Shown here piece after piece: positions 39,505 through 48,148 of a stretch of 64,000 nucleotides of DNA (positions are counted from its first letter, which is position 1; each line of letters starts with the position of its first letter). The translations under genes were made by a program, and so were the position numbers. This DNA comes from Micromonospora musae (GTDB lineage: Bacteria; Actinomycetota; Actinomycetes; Mycobacteriales; Micromonosporaceae). The stretch spans positions 1 through 64,000 of the forward strand of contig NZ_RAZT01000022.1 in the NCBI RefSeq assembly GCF_003626635.1, given 5' to 3'. Below the pieces are notes generated by a model. The model made no database searches, had not been told where the DNA came from, and worked only from the letters and a program-made list of their open reading frames with translations.

Positions 39505-40089
39505 TCAGCGGCCTCCGACTCGCTGGAGCCGTTCGCCGCGCAGGCCGACGCAGTCGTGCTCCCAGAAGACGTCGGAGTAGACAAGGGTGCCGAGCATCCA
39601 GTCCTCGTACGCCGACAGCCGGGCGACCTGGTACGCGCCCGGCGGGTACCGCAGCGTCGGCGGCCGGAAGCCCAGCCGGTCGGCGTTGTCGAAACCCCGC
39701 TTGCTGTAGTAGCCGGGCGCCCCCTCCAGGAACACCAGCGGTACGCCCTGGGCGTCGGCGGCGGACAAGGCTTCGCTGATCAACGCGGTGCCGATGCCGG
39801 TGCGCTGGAACTCCGGCAGGACGCCCAGCGGCGACAGCGTGTACACGGCCACCAGCCGCTCCAGGGCGTCCAGGCGGCAACCGCTGAGCATCACGTGCCC
39901 GACGACCCGTTCGCCCTCGGCGTCGTCGACGGTGGCCACCAGTGACAGCGGCGGCAACGATGCGCGGGCGGTCCGGAGGTCGTCGACCAGGTCCGGCACC
40001 CGGTCCGGGTCGCCGAACGCGCGGGTGTGCACCTCTCGCACCGCCGCGTGGTCGTGTTCCTGCTCCAGTCGTATGTCGTGTCCCGTCAC
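39505..40089 (-). CDS. GNAT family N-acetyltransferase
   Basis: 194 residues. GVLPEFQRTGIGTALISEAL is the acetyl-CoA pyrophosphate motif (Q/R-x-x-G-x-G/A), and VPLVFLEGAPGYYSKRGFDN the terminal motif. Of the small-molecule acetyltransferase type related to YhbS. ATG 40089. Substrate unknown. Alone on its strand, convergent with the sulfotransferase. Confidence 0.87.
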   Translation of the reverse strand: MTGHDIRLEQEHDHAAVREVHTRAFGDPDRVPDLVDDLRTARASLPPLSLVATVDDAEGERVVGHVMLSGCRLDALERLVAVYTLSPLGVLPEFQRTGIGTALISEALSAADAQGVPLVFLEGAPGYYSKRGFDNADRLGFRPPTLRYPPGAYQVARLSAYEDWMLGTLVYSDVFWEHDCVGLRGERLQRVGGR

Positions 40090-40194
40090 GGCGGAGAGGT
40101 TAGCCGTGTTGCCGCCGCGTGGTCGGGGATTTTTGTCCGACCTGGGGTCGTGGTGCTGGACCAGAGGGCGGCATCGGGACGGTGAATCGGCGGT

Positions 40195-40725
40195 TCAGTC
40201 GAGCCAGCAGATCACCGCGTCGCCGTCCTTGGCGGCTGCGCCGAAGAAGCTTCGGACGTCGGGCAGGTAGTGGGCCACCCGTTCCAGCTCGCCGGGTCGT
40301 TCCCACCCACCGGGGTAGACCTCGGCCCGGTTCAGCTCCTGCGGATCGACGCCGCGGATGAGGTCGTCCTCGGTGAGCCCGGCCAACTGCGCGGCCGCGG
40401 CCGCTACCTGGCCCGGCGTGAGGTAGGAGGGCGGGCCGTAGCCCCAGTCGTCCTCGAGGTTCTCCAGGAAGTCGAACATCTCCTCGCTGTCGGGTTCGAC
40501 GTCCGGCAACTCCACGAAGCTCTCCGCGCCGAGGACCAGCGGAACGTCGAAGCCGAGCCGGTCGAGCAGGAAGTCGAGGCCGTTCCAGGCCTTGTCGGTG
40601 GCGGTCCAGCGTTCGGAGTTGTCATCCTGCGCCGCCGTGGCGATTCCGTGGGCCCAGTCGAGGTCGGTCCTGGCGCGTTCCAGCTCGTCGGGGGAAACGC
40701 GCAGCCAGTTGCCGTTCATGCTCAC
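40195..40725 (-). CDS. DUF1877 (YfbM-like) family protein
   Basis: 176 residues. The pattern WLRVSPDELERARTDLDWAH, WNGLDFLLDRLGFDVPLVLG and YLTPGQVAAAAAQLAGLTED is the YfbM/DUF1877 fold, an acidic cytoplasmic protein of unknown function. Start GTG 40725 or ATG 40719; ribosome site weak. Related proteins sit among immunity-like genes in some bacteria, but no toxin neighbour is visible here. Confidence 0.85.
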   Translation of the reverse strand: MSMNGNWLRVSPDELERARTDLDWAHGIATAAQDDNSERWTATDKAWNGLDFLLDRLGFDVPLVLGAESFVELPDVEPDSEEMFDFLENLEDDWGYGPPSYLTPGQVAAAAAQLAGLTEDDLIRGVDPQELNRAEVYPGGWERPGELERVAHYLPDVRSFFGAAAKDGDAVICWLD

Positions 40726-40974
40726 GGCGTCAGCCTAAATGCCGGCTACGACGCGCCCCGCAGCAGCCGGGGCGCCGAACTCGGCGACGAGGACGTGACC
40801 GACACCCCGCCTTCGGCATCGCCCACCTGCACGGCACCGCGCCAGCGGGGCGAGCATCACCCCGGTCACCGGTGACGCATTCACCGAGCGTCACCAGGCG
40901 CCCCCTAAGATCGTGATGTGTCGCTGGAGTACTAAGGTGCCGGGGATCGTCCTCAACGGACAAACGGGGGTGGC

Positions 40975-41514
40975 GTGATCGCCGAGCACGTGCGTGACCT
41001 CGCGGCAACTGCCGTGATCTTCGGTTTCTTCGCTTCGAGCTGGTTCGGGTGGGCGCAAGAGGCGCCGCCCCGCAGATGGCGGGGGTTCCTGGCGGCCGGC
41101 TCGATAACCAGCATTCTCACGGCGATCGCCGGTGGCCTGCTGACCTGGCGGCACTGGAACGACGGCACCGCCTTCGACGAGGACACCAGCCGCGCGTTCG
41201 GCATCGTGGTCGCCATCGAGTTCGGCGCCGCCGCCCTCGGATCCGTCCTGCTCGCCGTCCGCCGTCGGAGCGACCTGATCTCGGTGTGGATCGCCTTCGT
41301 CGTGGGCGTGCACCTCTTCCCGGTCGCCGCCCTGATCGGCTACCCGATGATCCACGTGGTCGCCGCGCTCATCACCGTCGCCTCGCTCGTCGCGATCCCG
41401 ATCGCCCGTGCTCGCAAGCTCACGGTCAGTGCCGTCGTCGGCGCGCCCACCGGGCTGATCCTGCTCGCCGGGGCTCTCTTCTCCGTCATCTCCGCGGCCG
41501 TCACCGGCTCCTGA
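40975..41514 (+). CDS. Hypothetical four- or five-helix membrane protein
   Basis: 179 residues. Hydrophobic segments at about residues 8-28, 38-58, 77-95, 102-122, 122-140 and 150-176. No motif recognised. A GTG start at 40975 follows a G-rich site. A weak hairpin follows the stop. Function unknown. Confidence 0.7.
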   Translation: MIAEHVRDLAATAVIFGFFASSWFGWAQEAPPRRWRGFLAAGSITSILTAIAGGLLTWRHWNDGTAFDEDTSRAFGIVVAIEFGAAALGSVLLAVRRRSDLISVWIAFVVGVHLFPVAALIGYPMIHVVAALITVASLVAIPIARARKLTVSAVVGAPTGLILLAGALFSVISAAVTGS

Positions 41515-41518
41515 ACCG

Positions 41519-41546
41519 GGCGTTCCTGCCATTTTGCGGGAACGCC
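41519..41546. terminator. Terminator after the membrane protein gene
   Basis: GGCGTTCCTGC pairs with GCGGGAACGCC (11 bp, one wobble), loop CATTTT, 4 bases after the stop. Confidence 0.65.
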
Positions 41547-41699
41547 GGTCGCGGGGCTACGTGGCCGGTGGTGACGGGCGCCGTCAATCGTTCTCGGGAT
41601 GACACGGTGCCCGTCGCCGACGATTGGTGACCGACGTTCGGTCGATCACCATCCTCGCGTCCACTCGGCTGCCGAGGTTGCGGCGAACGCGGAGTGCGG

Positions 41700-42185
41700 C
41701 TAGGGCATCGTCTTGACGAGCTTCCCGTCGGCGTCGACGACGAACCACACGTTCTCGACACCCTGCCCGTCGACATCCCCCGGGCCGACGTCGCCGACGT
41801 AGTAGTAGAGCGGCCATTCGCCGTACGTGGCCTGGCTGGTCCCCTCCGCCCGGCTGGTCTGTGAGAGCAGCTCCGGGCTGGCGCCCGTTCCGGTCGTAGC
41901 GGGCACACGGCTGATCAGTGCCGGCCAGGTGGCGATGCACTCGTCGGTGCAGCTGCTCGCGCCGCCCTTGTCGTTGAGGAACGCGTACAGGGTTCGGCCG
42001 TCCTGGTCGGTGAGGATGGGCCCCAGGCTCGACTCCTCCACCTGGACGCGTACCGCGCTCTGATCCCCGACGCTCCCGCCTCCCACGGTGACGGGCGCGC
42101 CCTGGTCGGCGGGTCCGGACGTGCTGCCGCACGCGGCGGTGGTGGCGATCAGAGCCACTCCGAAGATGATCATCGGAGTACGCAC
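41700..42185 (-). CDS. COG4315-type lipoprotein (secreted repeat, Lipoprotein_15)
   Basis: 161 residues. The lipobox TTAAC makes it a lipoprotein with acylated Cys19. Two copies of the family repeat are seen: LGPILTDQDGRTLYAFLNDK then CTDECIATWPAL, and WPLYYYVGDVGPGDVDGQG then WFVVDADG. COG4315 proteins are surface lipoproteins of unknown function, often near electron-transfer or fasciclin-like genes. GTG 42185 has AAGGAG upstream. Divergent from the CHRD protein. Confidence 0.87.
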   Translation of the reverse strand: MRTPMIIFGVALIATTAACGSTSGPADQGAPVTVGGGSVGDQSAVRVQVEESSLGPILTDQDGRTLYAFLNDKGGASSCTDECIATWPALISRVPATTGTGASPELLSQTSRAEGTSQATYGEWPLYYYVGDVGPGDVDGQGVENVWFVVDADGKLVKTMP

Positions 42186-42232
42186 GGGAGTCTCCTTCGA
42201 GCCGTCGACGTATGGAGTCGCCGTCTACACGA

Positions 42233-42254
42233 GTGAACGCGTCTCGCGGTTCAC
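42233..42254. promoter_or_regulatory. Inverted repeat in the lipoprotein/CHRD divergent region
   Basis: GTGAACGCG and CGCGGTTCAC pair with one bulge around TCT. It may be an operator, or the GTGAAC/GAACC elements could be an ECF-sigma -35 box; I could not place a matching -10 box with certainty. Confidence 0.35.
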
Positions 42255-42364
42255 CTCCGTCACGCAAAAGCTGAAATGAACCGAACACCTCGTCGGCTCG
42301 TGTCCGCGATGCGTCGTGCCACGCAGACCCCGCACGGCACGTACTCCTCGAAAGGACACGCCCC

Positions 42365-43393
42365 ATGCGAGCTCCGCTTCTCGTCGTGTCGAGCCTGGCG
42401 CTCGGTCTGTCTCTCGCCGCGGCTGCGGGAAGTCAGGCGACGGCGGCCACGCCATCGGCCGGCCCGCACGCGAGCACCACGACGCCGCCGATGGACCACG
42501 ACATGGCCGACATGGGGCACGGTGCGCCGGATGCCACGGCGGACAGGTCAGCCGCCCTTCAGCGAGCCGAGCTCAAGCCGCTCTACTTCGGGGCGGACAT
42601 GAACGGCCTCAACCTGGTGCAGGCGCCGGGCCAGCCGGCGGTAGCGGGGCGGATCCTCGGTGACCGCGACGGCCGCGCCACCGGCCTCGTCCGGGTGCAG
42701 GGCGACCGGATCACATTCGCCCTCTCCTGGGAGAAGATCAGCGCCCCGACGGTGGGTCACATCCACGAGGGCGACGACAAGGTCAACGGCCCGGTCAAAG
42801 TGTCACTGTTCGCCACCCCGATGCCCGCCACGGCGACGGCGGCCTCCGGCGTCGTGACCGTCGACGATCCGGCCACCGCCGACGCGATCCGCGCCGACCC
42901 GGAGCACTTCTACCTCAACCTGCACACCGAGGAATTCCCCGCCGGCGCGGTACGCGGCCAACTGAGCGAACTCAATCGGCCCGCCGACCTGCTCGGTCTG
43001 CTGAAGAACGGCGCAGTGGAGCAGGCGTTCCTCTCCGGCGACCAGGAGGTTGCGGTGCCCGACGGGCCCGCCGGCGGTGACCCGACCGGACGGGCGGTCG
43101 CCTTCGTCAAGGCCCGCAACACCCGGATCGACTACTCGTTCGCCTGGACGGGCATCAAGCCGACCCTCGGCCACCTTCACAAGGGACGATTCGGCGCCAA
43201 CGGTCCGGTGGCTGTCCCGCTGTTCGCCACCGCCGTCCCCTCGACGATCGTGGCCATCTCCGGTACCGCCACCGGCCTCGACTCCGCGCTCGTCGAGGAG
43301 ATCGCCGAGCACCCGTCGGACTACTACGCCAACCTGCACACCGCCGAATTCCCCGACGGCGCCGTACGCGGCCAGCTCTTCAAGCAACGCTGA
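42365..43393 (+). CDS. Secreted protein with two CHRD domains
   Basis: 342 residues. Signal peptide LLVVSSLALGLSLAAAAGSQ, a His/Met-rich stretch (MDHDMADMGHG at about residues 43-53) that could bind metal, then two CHRD repeats, each with GHIHEG or GHLHKG, and the closing YLNLHTEEFPAGAVRGQLS / YANLHTAEFPDGAVRGQLF. CHRD is a beta-domain named from chordin; bacterial members are secreted and poorly understood. ATG 42365 has GAAAGGA upstream. Divergent from the COG4315 lipoprotein. Confidence 0.87.
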   Translation: MRAPLLVVSSLALGLSLAAAAGSQATAATPSAGPHASTTTPPMDHDMADMGHGAPDATADRSAALQRAELKPLYFGADMNGLNLVQAPGQPAVAGRILGDRDGRATGLVRVQGDRITFALSWEKISAPTVGHIHEGDDKVNGPVKVSLFATPMPATATAASGVVTVDDPATADAIRADPEHFYLNLHTEEFPAGAVRGQLSELNRPADLLGLLKNGAVEQAFLSGDQEVAVPDGPAGGDPTGRAVAFVKARNTRIDYSFAWTGIKPTLGHLHKGRFGANGPVAVPLFATAVPSTIVAISGTATGLDSALVEEIAEHPSDYYANLHTAEFPDGAVRGQLFKQR

Positions 43394-43408
43394 CCGCTAC
43401 CGGCGGCA

Positions 43409-44320
43409 TCAGGACCGGGCGGGGCCGCGGACACCACTGCGGGCCCGCCCGCTTGTCTGGAGCGCAGCGCGGCAACAGCCGGGACGGACGGCATCGACAG
43501 TGCGGGCCGGTAGGCACCGGTCGTCCACCTTGTCGCGTCGTGGTGTGAGCACGCTCGTCCGGTGAAGCTGTGCGTCTTCCGGAGCACCGCTCGTCGGCAC
43601 CTCGTAGGTCGCCAGCCGTTCCAGCCAGTCATGGGCCAGGTGGCCCCGGTCCGGATCGCCGACCAGGACCCGAGTGCCGCTCGCGGAGACGCGGGCGAGG
43701 AACGGCAGCATCCGGGCCGCCACAGCCGGGTGATAGAGCGCATCACCGGCCAACACCACATCCACGCCGTCGGCGTCGCCGTCGAGCAGGTCATTCGACG
43801 ACAGAATCAACTCGACGTCGTTGGCGTGGGCGTTGGTGTTGATTGCCGCGATCGCGTAGGGGTCGATGTCGTTGGCGGTGACCTTGGCGGCGCCGGCGAT
43901 CGCCGCGGCGATCGCGACGAGTCCGGAGCCGGATGCGACGTCGAGGACGCGGCAACCGGCCACGGTGTCCGGGTGATCGAGGATGTAACGCGCGAGCCCC
44001 TGCCCGCCGCTCCAAGCTGACGCCCAGTACGGCGGCGGGAGGACGTGCCCCGCCTCGGCTTCGAGTCGTGCCCAGAGGACGATTGCGTCCTGGGCCGTGA
44101 CCATTCGCACCTCCGGCACCAGCGGCACTTGGGCCAGCCACAGCCGGTCGATGCTGCCGGTACCGGCCGCGGGTTCGGGGGCGGAGAGCGCTTGCACCAG
44201 CAGGGGTTCGAGGCCGGGAAGGGCCGGGATGTCGGAACGGAGCGGCGATCGTTGGTCCGTGGTCTCAGCCACCGCCGTGGCGACGGTTGAGGCCTCGTCG
44301 CCACGGCTCGGCGGAGTCAA
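43409..44320 (-). CDS. Class I SAM methyltransferase (ETFB-lysine/NNMT-like), odd C-terminus
   Basis: About 303 residues from a doubtful TTG 44320, 2 bases after the csp stop; GTG 44272 is an alternative start. Motif I is RVLDVASGSGLVAIAAA, with VTANDIDPYAIAAINTNAHA and VLAGDALYHPAVAARMLPFL, as in ETFKMT-type methyltransferases. Family members usually end soon after GAPEDAQLHRTSV; here about 45 low-information residues follow (to ARS at 43409), and this tail runs over a hairpin that would terminate the CHRD gene. I infer loss of the original stop. Confidence 0.75.
   Translation of the reverse strand: MTPPSRGDEASTVATAVAETTDQRSPLRSDIPALPGLEPLLVQALSAPEPAAGTGSIDRLWLAQVPLVPEVRMVTAQDAIVLWARLEAEAGHVLPPPYWASAWSGGQGLARYILDHPDTVAGCRVLDVASGSGLVAIAAAIAGAAKVTANDIDPYAIAAINTNAHANDVELILSSNDLLDGDADGVDVVLAGDALYHPAVAARMLPFLARVSASGTRVLVGDPDRGHLAHDWLERLATYEVPTSGAPEDAQLHRTSVLTPRRDKVDDRCLPARTVDAVRPGCCRAALQTSGRARSGVRGPARS
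43416..43451. terminator. Terminator hairpin for CHRD gene, inside the methyltransferase tail
   Basis: CGGGCGGGGCCGC pairs with GCGGGCCCGCCCG (13 bp, one mismatch), 10-base loop, 22 bases past the CHRD stop. Confidence 0.6.
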
Positions 44321-44322
44321 CG

Positions 44323-44526
44323 TCAGACCAGGCGGATGTTCGCGGCCTGAAGGCCCTTCTGGCCCTGCTCGACGTCGAACTCGACCCGCTGGTTCTCTTC
44401 CAGGCTGCGGAACCCGCTCGATGAGATGGCCGAGTAGTGGGCGAAGACGTCAGCGCCGCCACCATCCTGCGCGATGAAGCCGAATCCCTTGTCCGCGTTG
44501 AACCACTTGACTGTGCCGAGTGCCAT
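44323..44526 (-). CDS. csp: Cold-shock protein (CspA family)
   Basis: 67 residues: GTVKWFNADKGFGFIAQD (RNP1 is KGFGFI), DVFAHYSAI (RNP2 VFAHY), EFDVEQGQKGLQAANI. A canonical single cold-shock domain that binds single-stranded RNA and DNA. ATG 44526 follows AAGGAGAAGAC. It lies downstream of the DEAD-box helicase on the same strand, separated by a canonical terminator with a U tract; cold-shock proteins and DEAD-box helicases act together in RNA unwinding at low temperature. Confidence 0.95.
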   Translation of the reverse strand: MALGTVKWFNADKGFGFIAQDGGGADVFAHYSAISSSGFRSLEENQRVEFDVEQGQKGLQAANIRLV

Positions 44527-44602
44527 GTCTTCTCCTTGAGTAACGGTTGGAGCCACGTATTTTCCTCGGTTGCCACCGCTGCTGGTCCGAAAGAACCGGC
44601 AG

Positions 44603-44642
44603 AACAAAAAGCGCCTGGCGGGTTGAATACCCACCAGGCGCT
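44603..44642 (-). terminator. Rho-independent terminator with U tract
   Basis: On the minus strand AGCGCCTGGTGGGT pairs with ACCCGCCAGGCGCT (14 bp, one wobble), loop ATTCA, followed by TTTTTGTT. It ends the DEAD-box gene message 70 bases past its stop and before csp. Confidence 0.88.
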
Positions 44643-44711
44643 GGCAAAGTATGCGACAAACCGAAGATTGCAACCCGCTGACGTTAGCACGGGCGCGTGG
44701 TGTCTTCGCTG

Positions 44712-46142
44712 TTAGCGCTGACCCCGCCGGCTACCAACCCGCGAGCCGGCAGAGAACGCCGCCGCGCCCCGTGGCGCGGACGTCGTCTGCCCGGCACTCG
44801 CCCGGCGACTCTCCCCGCCTCTGCCGCGCGTTGTGCCGGCGGTCGATCCGCTCGTCGCGGTGCGCGGATTCGCGCGCCGCCTGCCGCCGCTGTGGCCTCG
44901 TTCGTGCTGTGGCGCCGCCGTCGCTGCGGGAGGCGTCACGAAGCGGCGCTCGCCCGGGGCGAGTTCGGTGAGCAGCGAGTCGCCGGGCCGAAGCCGGGTG
45001 ATCGTCGGGTTGATGCCGGCCTGGCGGGTGAGGGCGCGCACGTCGCTGACCTGGTCGTCGGTCATCAGGGTGACGACGGTGCCGCTCGCTCCGGCGCGCG
45101 CGGTCCGCCCCGAGCGGTGCAGGTATGCCTTGTGCTCTGCCGGCGGGTCGGCGTGGATCACGAGAGTGACATCGTCGACGTGGATACCGCGCGCCGCGAT
45201 GTCGGTCGCGACAAGCGCGCGGGCGTCGCCGGCGGAGAACGCCGCCAGATTGCGGGTACGAGCGTTCTGCGCCAGGTTGCCGTGCAGCTCCACGGCGGGT
45301 ACGCCCGAAGCGACCAGTTGACTGGTCAGCTTCTTGGCGCCTCGCTTGGTGCGGGTGAATACGAGCGTTCGTCCCGGGGCGGCTGTCAGGTCGATCAGGA
45401 CGGGGAGCCGGTCATCGTGACGCACCTGGAGCACGTGGTGGGTCATCGCGGAGACCGGGGACTTCGCCGAGTCGACGCTGTGGGTGACGGGGTTGGAGAG
45501 GTACCGCCGGACGAGGACGTCGACGCCCGCGTCGAGCGTCGCCGAGAAGAGCAGTCGCTGGGAGCGGGGCGGTGTCTTGTCGAGCAATCGCCGTACGACC
45601 GGCAGGAAGCCCAGGTCGGCCATGTGGTCCGCCTCGTCGAGCACGGTGACCTCGACGGCGTCGAGGATCGCGTCGCCGTTCGAAACGTGGTCGGCGAGCC
45701 GTCCGGGACAGGCGATGAGGATGTCGACCCCGGCGCGCAGTGCGCTGACCTGCGGCCGCGCGCTCACCCCACCGAAGATCGTCAGGGTACGCAGCGACAG
45801 CGTGGCGGCCAGCGGAGCGATCGTCGCTTCGATCTGGGTCGCCAGCTCTCGAGTCGGCGCCAGGATGAGCGAGCGCGGGCGGCCGGGCAGCCGCGGGGAC
45901 GTGGCGGACGAGAGCCGGGCGAGGACCGGGATGGCGAAGGCGTACGTCTTGCCCGATCCCGTTCGGCCACGACCCAGCACGTCGCGTCCGGCGAGTGAAT
46001 CCGGCAGCGTCGCGGCCTGGATCGGGAACGGCGTGCTGATGCCCACCTGCTCGAGCGCGGCGACCAACCGGCCGGGCACGCCGAGGTCGGCGAAGGAGGT
46101 GGGTGTGACAAGGGGTGTCTTGCTGGGGCGGCGTGCCGCCAT
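44712..46142 (-). CDS. DEAD-box RNA helicase
   Basis: 476 residues. Motifs in order: TSFADLGVPGRLVAALEQVG with Gln41 (Q motif), Walker A RTGSGKT at 60-66, PTRELA, VTVLDEADHM (DEAD), LLFSAT, then VFTRTKRGAKKL, TDIAARGIHVDDV and HRSGRTARAG. The C-terminal about 70 residues are basic and disordered (Arg/Gly/Ser), an RNA-binding tail. It unwinds short RNA duplexes in ribosome assembly or cold response. ATG 46142 has GGAG upstream. Confidence 0.95.
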   Translation of the reverse strand: MAARRPSKTPLVTPTSFADLGVPGRLVAALEQVGISTPFPIQAATLPDSLAGRDVLGRGRTGSGKTYAFAIPVLARLSSATSPRLPGRPRSLILAPTRELATQIEATIAPLAATLSLRTLTIFGGVSARPQVSALRAGVDILIACPGRLADHVSNGDAILDAVEVTVLDEADHMADLGFLPVVRRLLDKTPPRSQRLLFSATLDAGVDVLVRRYLSNPVTHSVDSAKSPVSAMTHHVLQVRHDDRLPVLIDLTAAPGRTLVFTRTKRGAKKLTSQLVASGVPAVELHGNLAQNARTRNLAAFSAGDARALVATDIAARGIHVDDVTLVIHADPPAEHKAYLHRSGRTARAGASGTVVTLMTDDQVSDVRALTRQAGINPTITRLRPGDSLLTELAPGERRFVTPPAATAAPQHERGHSGGRRRANPRTATSGSTAGTTRGRGGESRRASAGQTTSAPRGAAAFSAGSRVGSRRGQR

Positions 46143-46837
46143 GGGAGTCTCCGAACGTGGAAGGGGTCGCCCTGCACGGCGCTGACCGGTTGGTCGCGGC
46201 GCGTGGTGGTCGACATCAGGTGCAGGCCGCGGTCGCAGACCGGCGGACTCGTTGATCAATCTACCCGTACCCCGGCCGGGCCGCACACGACGGCTCTTCC
46301 GGGTTAGGGTTCGAAGGGGCGAAGCGAAACGGATCCAATGCCCCCGGCGAGCGGCCGGCTTCCGCCCCGCTCATTTTCGATACCCGGCTCGCCTGTGCGA
46401 GCGGGTGGGACGCGCGTCGGCGCGCAAACTTGGAGCAGCTCTTGAATCATGAAACCGCTGATGACTCTAATTTGTTCCGCGAAGCACCGGAAGCGAATGC
46501 GACTTTCGACCAGACACCGGCCGTCGACGTGAGTTCGGCTGCGATGACCCGCCTGCGCACTCCGTTCCGTGTCGAGGATGAAGCCGACCGGCAGCCGACA
46601 ACTCGTTAGGCATCACGACGCGACGCAGATCGGCCCGCGAATGCGCTCGCCGGACATCCGCTCACAAATGGGATACGTGGCGCTGCGCGGATGCCTCCTG
46701 TACCGGCCCGGTCGGGTCTCCACACTCTCGTTCACAACCTGCGCCGTTGTCCGGGTCGGGCGTGCGCGGAGATCCTTGCCGGCGCACGGCTGGGTGGTCG
46801 ACCGGGGTAGCGGGAAGTGGTGGCCTGACAAGGGACG
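46143..46837. other. Gene-poor 0.7-kb region
   Basis: Between the helicase start and the DUF4193 stop on the same strand. Base composition drops in the middle (about 46440-46610), where one weak plus-strand ORF lies. No terminator or RNA gene recognised. Confidence 0.5.
46442..46609 (+). CDS. Doubtful 55-residue acidic ORF in a lower-GC stretch
   Basis: TTG 46442 lies 6 bases after GGAG and opens 55 codons (NHETADDSNLFREAPEAN near the start, EDEADRQPTTR at the end). Third-position G/C is about 60 percent, low for this region. No family recognised. Could be a foreign remnant or chance. Confidence 0.2.
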   Translation: MNHETADDSNLFREAPEANATFDQTPAVDVSSAAMTRLRTPFRVEDEADRQPTTR

Positions 46838-47140
46838 TCAGGAGCACTCCTGGCAGACCTCCCGGCCGTCGGGCCGCGCGGCGAGCTGACTGCGATGGTG
46901 CACCAGGAAGCAGCGAGTGCATCGAAACTCGTCCGACTGCATCGGCACGACCGCCACGGTCAGTTCCTCGCCCGACAGGTCCGCGCCGGGCAGCTCGAAG
47001 TTCTCGGCGGCGTCGGCCTCGTCGACGTCGACTGTCGCCGACTGCGGCGCCGAGCTGCGCGCCTTGAGCTCCTCCAGGCTGTCGTCCTCAACCTCGACCG
47101 CGGGTCGGCGCGGCGCGTCGTAATCGATGGGTTTGCTCAT
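46838..47140 (-). CDS. DUF4193 family protein (actinobacterial zinc-ribbon)
   Basis: 100 residues. An acidic N-terminal two thirds (VEVEDDSLEELKARSS, DEADAAENFELPGADLS) is followed by the zinc ribbon FRCTRCFLVHHRSQLA and REVCQECS. DUF4193 is an actinobacteria-specific small protein of unknown role that is widespread and probably housekeeping. ATG 47140. Stands alone. Confidence 0.92.
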   Translation of the reverse strand: MSKPIDYDAPRRPAVEVEDDSLEELKARSSAPQSATVDVDEADAAENFELPGADLSGEELTVAVVPMQSDEFRCTRCFLVHHRSQLAARPDGREVCQECS

Positions 47141-47577
47141 GGTGATGCCTCTCCGGCTTTGGTTCATGGCGTCACGACGGTAGACCGGGGCCCATTTCGT
47201 GGCGCTCAAGCGGGCGATGGAAGGGTAGCTCGCCCTTGAATGTGAGGGGCGCCATAGGCAGCGCGGAGAATGACTCTCGACTCCGCCGGCCGTGGCCGGC
47301 GCTGAAAGGCACCGCGAGACGATGTCCCAGACCGGGCGCTGCCCTCTGTCGCCCTCGCGTAGAGGGATCCGTGATCGCGACGTGAAGTGCCACGCGTTCC
47401 GGCTTCTACAGCATCGACATCCTGTGTACCTCGCGGCAAGGCCGAGGCCAACCCGTACGCGGAGAGACGGGGCGCCCGGTACGGCACGAGTGCCTCTACG
47501 GGATAACAATCCCGCGCTGGCGACTGCCGTCGAACAGGTCACGCGCTACCACGAGTACCGACCGCACCGGTCTCGGA
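47141..47577. other. Intergenic region without a supported gene
   Basis: 437 bases. The only clear structure is an 18-base palindrome CGCCGGCC-GT-GGCCGGCG (47284-47301), a possible weak terminator for the minus-strand gene at 47578. Confidence 0.4.
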
Positions 47578-47808
47578 TCAGCCGCTTCGGCGGTTGCCCC
47601 ACTGGCGCGGGCTCTGAACCGAGCCCCGGCCGCCGAGGCGCTGACCCTTCCCATACGGTTGAGGCGAAGCGACCTTGCCCTTCCCGCGTCGGGCAGCCCG
47701 ATTCGCGTAAACGGCAGCGTCGGTCTCGGTCTCGGTCTCGCTCTCGGCCGTAATTGGCGTATCGGTCTCCTCGGCGTGGGCGTCTTGAACGGGCTCAGGC
47801 TCCGGCAT
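47578..47808 (-). CDS. Small low-complexity hypothetical protein
   Basis: 76 residues: an acidic Glu/Thr/Ala-rich N-terminus (TPITAESETETETDAAV) and a basic Gly/Arg/Lys C-terminus (NRAARRGKGKVASPQPYGKG, GGRGSVQSPRQWGNRRSG). The charge split suggests an intrinsically disordered RNA- or DNA-binding protein; no family recognised. ATG 47808 follows GGGAGA 5 bases upstream. Stands alone. Confidence 0.7.
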   Translation of the reverse strand: MPEPEPVQDAHAEETDTPITAESETETETDAAVYANRAARRGKGKVASPQPYGKGQRLGGRGSVQSPRQWGNRRSG

Positions 47809-47969
47809 CGGAATCTCCCTGGGTTCGTGGGGCTTCCTGCGGACCATTGCCAACAGGCGGACGCAGACTACTCCGAAGTTCGGCGAACTGCGTGAAGCCG
47901 GGCTCGTAGACATGGACAAGCACGCCGACGCCGACCGGATCGACCTCACTGATCGTCTACCATCGGGCG

Positions 47970-48135
47970 ATGTCCCCGCTCACCAGGCTGCTGGGGTGGT
48001 GGTCCCTGGGTCCAGGAGGCAACATTCCTGCTGCGCCCGGTGCGAGACCCGCCGTACGCGGTGCGGATCGAGGACTGCCTCCCGCCGGCCGTCGCCGAGT
48101 TGTTCCGCGGCGTCGCACTTCCGGCGTCACGATGA
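47970..48135 (+). pseudogene. Frameshifted short ORF before the monooxygenase
   Basis: ATG 47970 starts SPLTRLLGWWSLG in one frame; from about 48007 the next frame reads WVQEATFLLRPVRDPPYAVR, then IEDCLPPAVAELFRGVALPA, with high G/C third positions, to TGA 48135. The 166-base span is one base over a multiple of three. A TACCAT box 7 bases before the ATG would fit a leaderless message. Family unknown; an indel or sequencing error is possible. Confidence 0.35.
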
Positions 48136-48148
48136 CGGGGCGGTGGCG

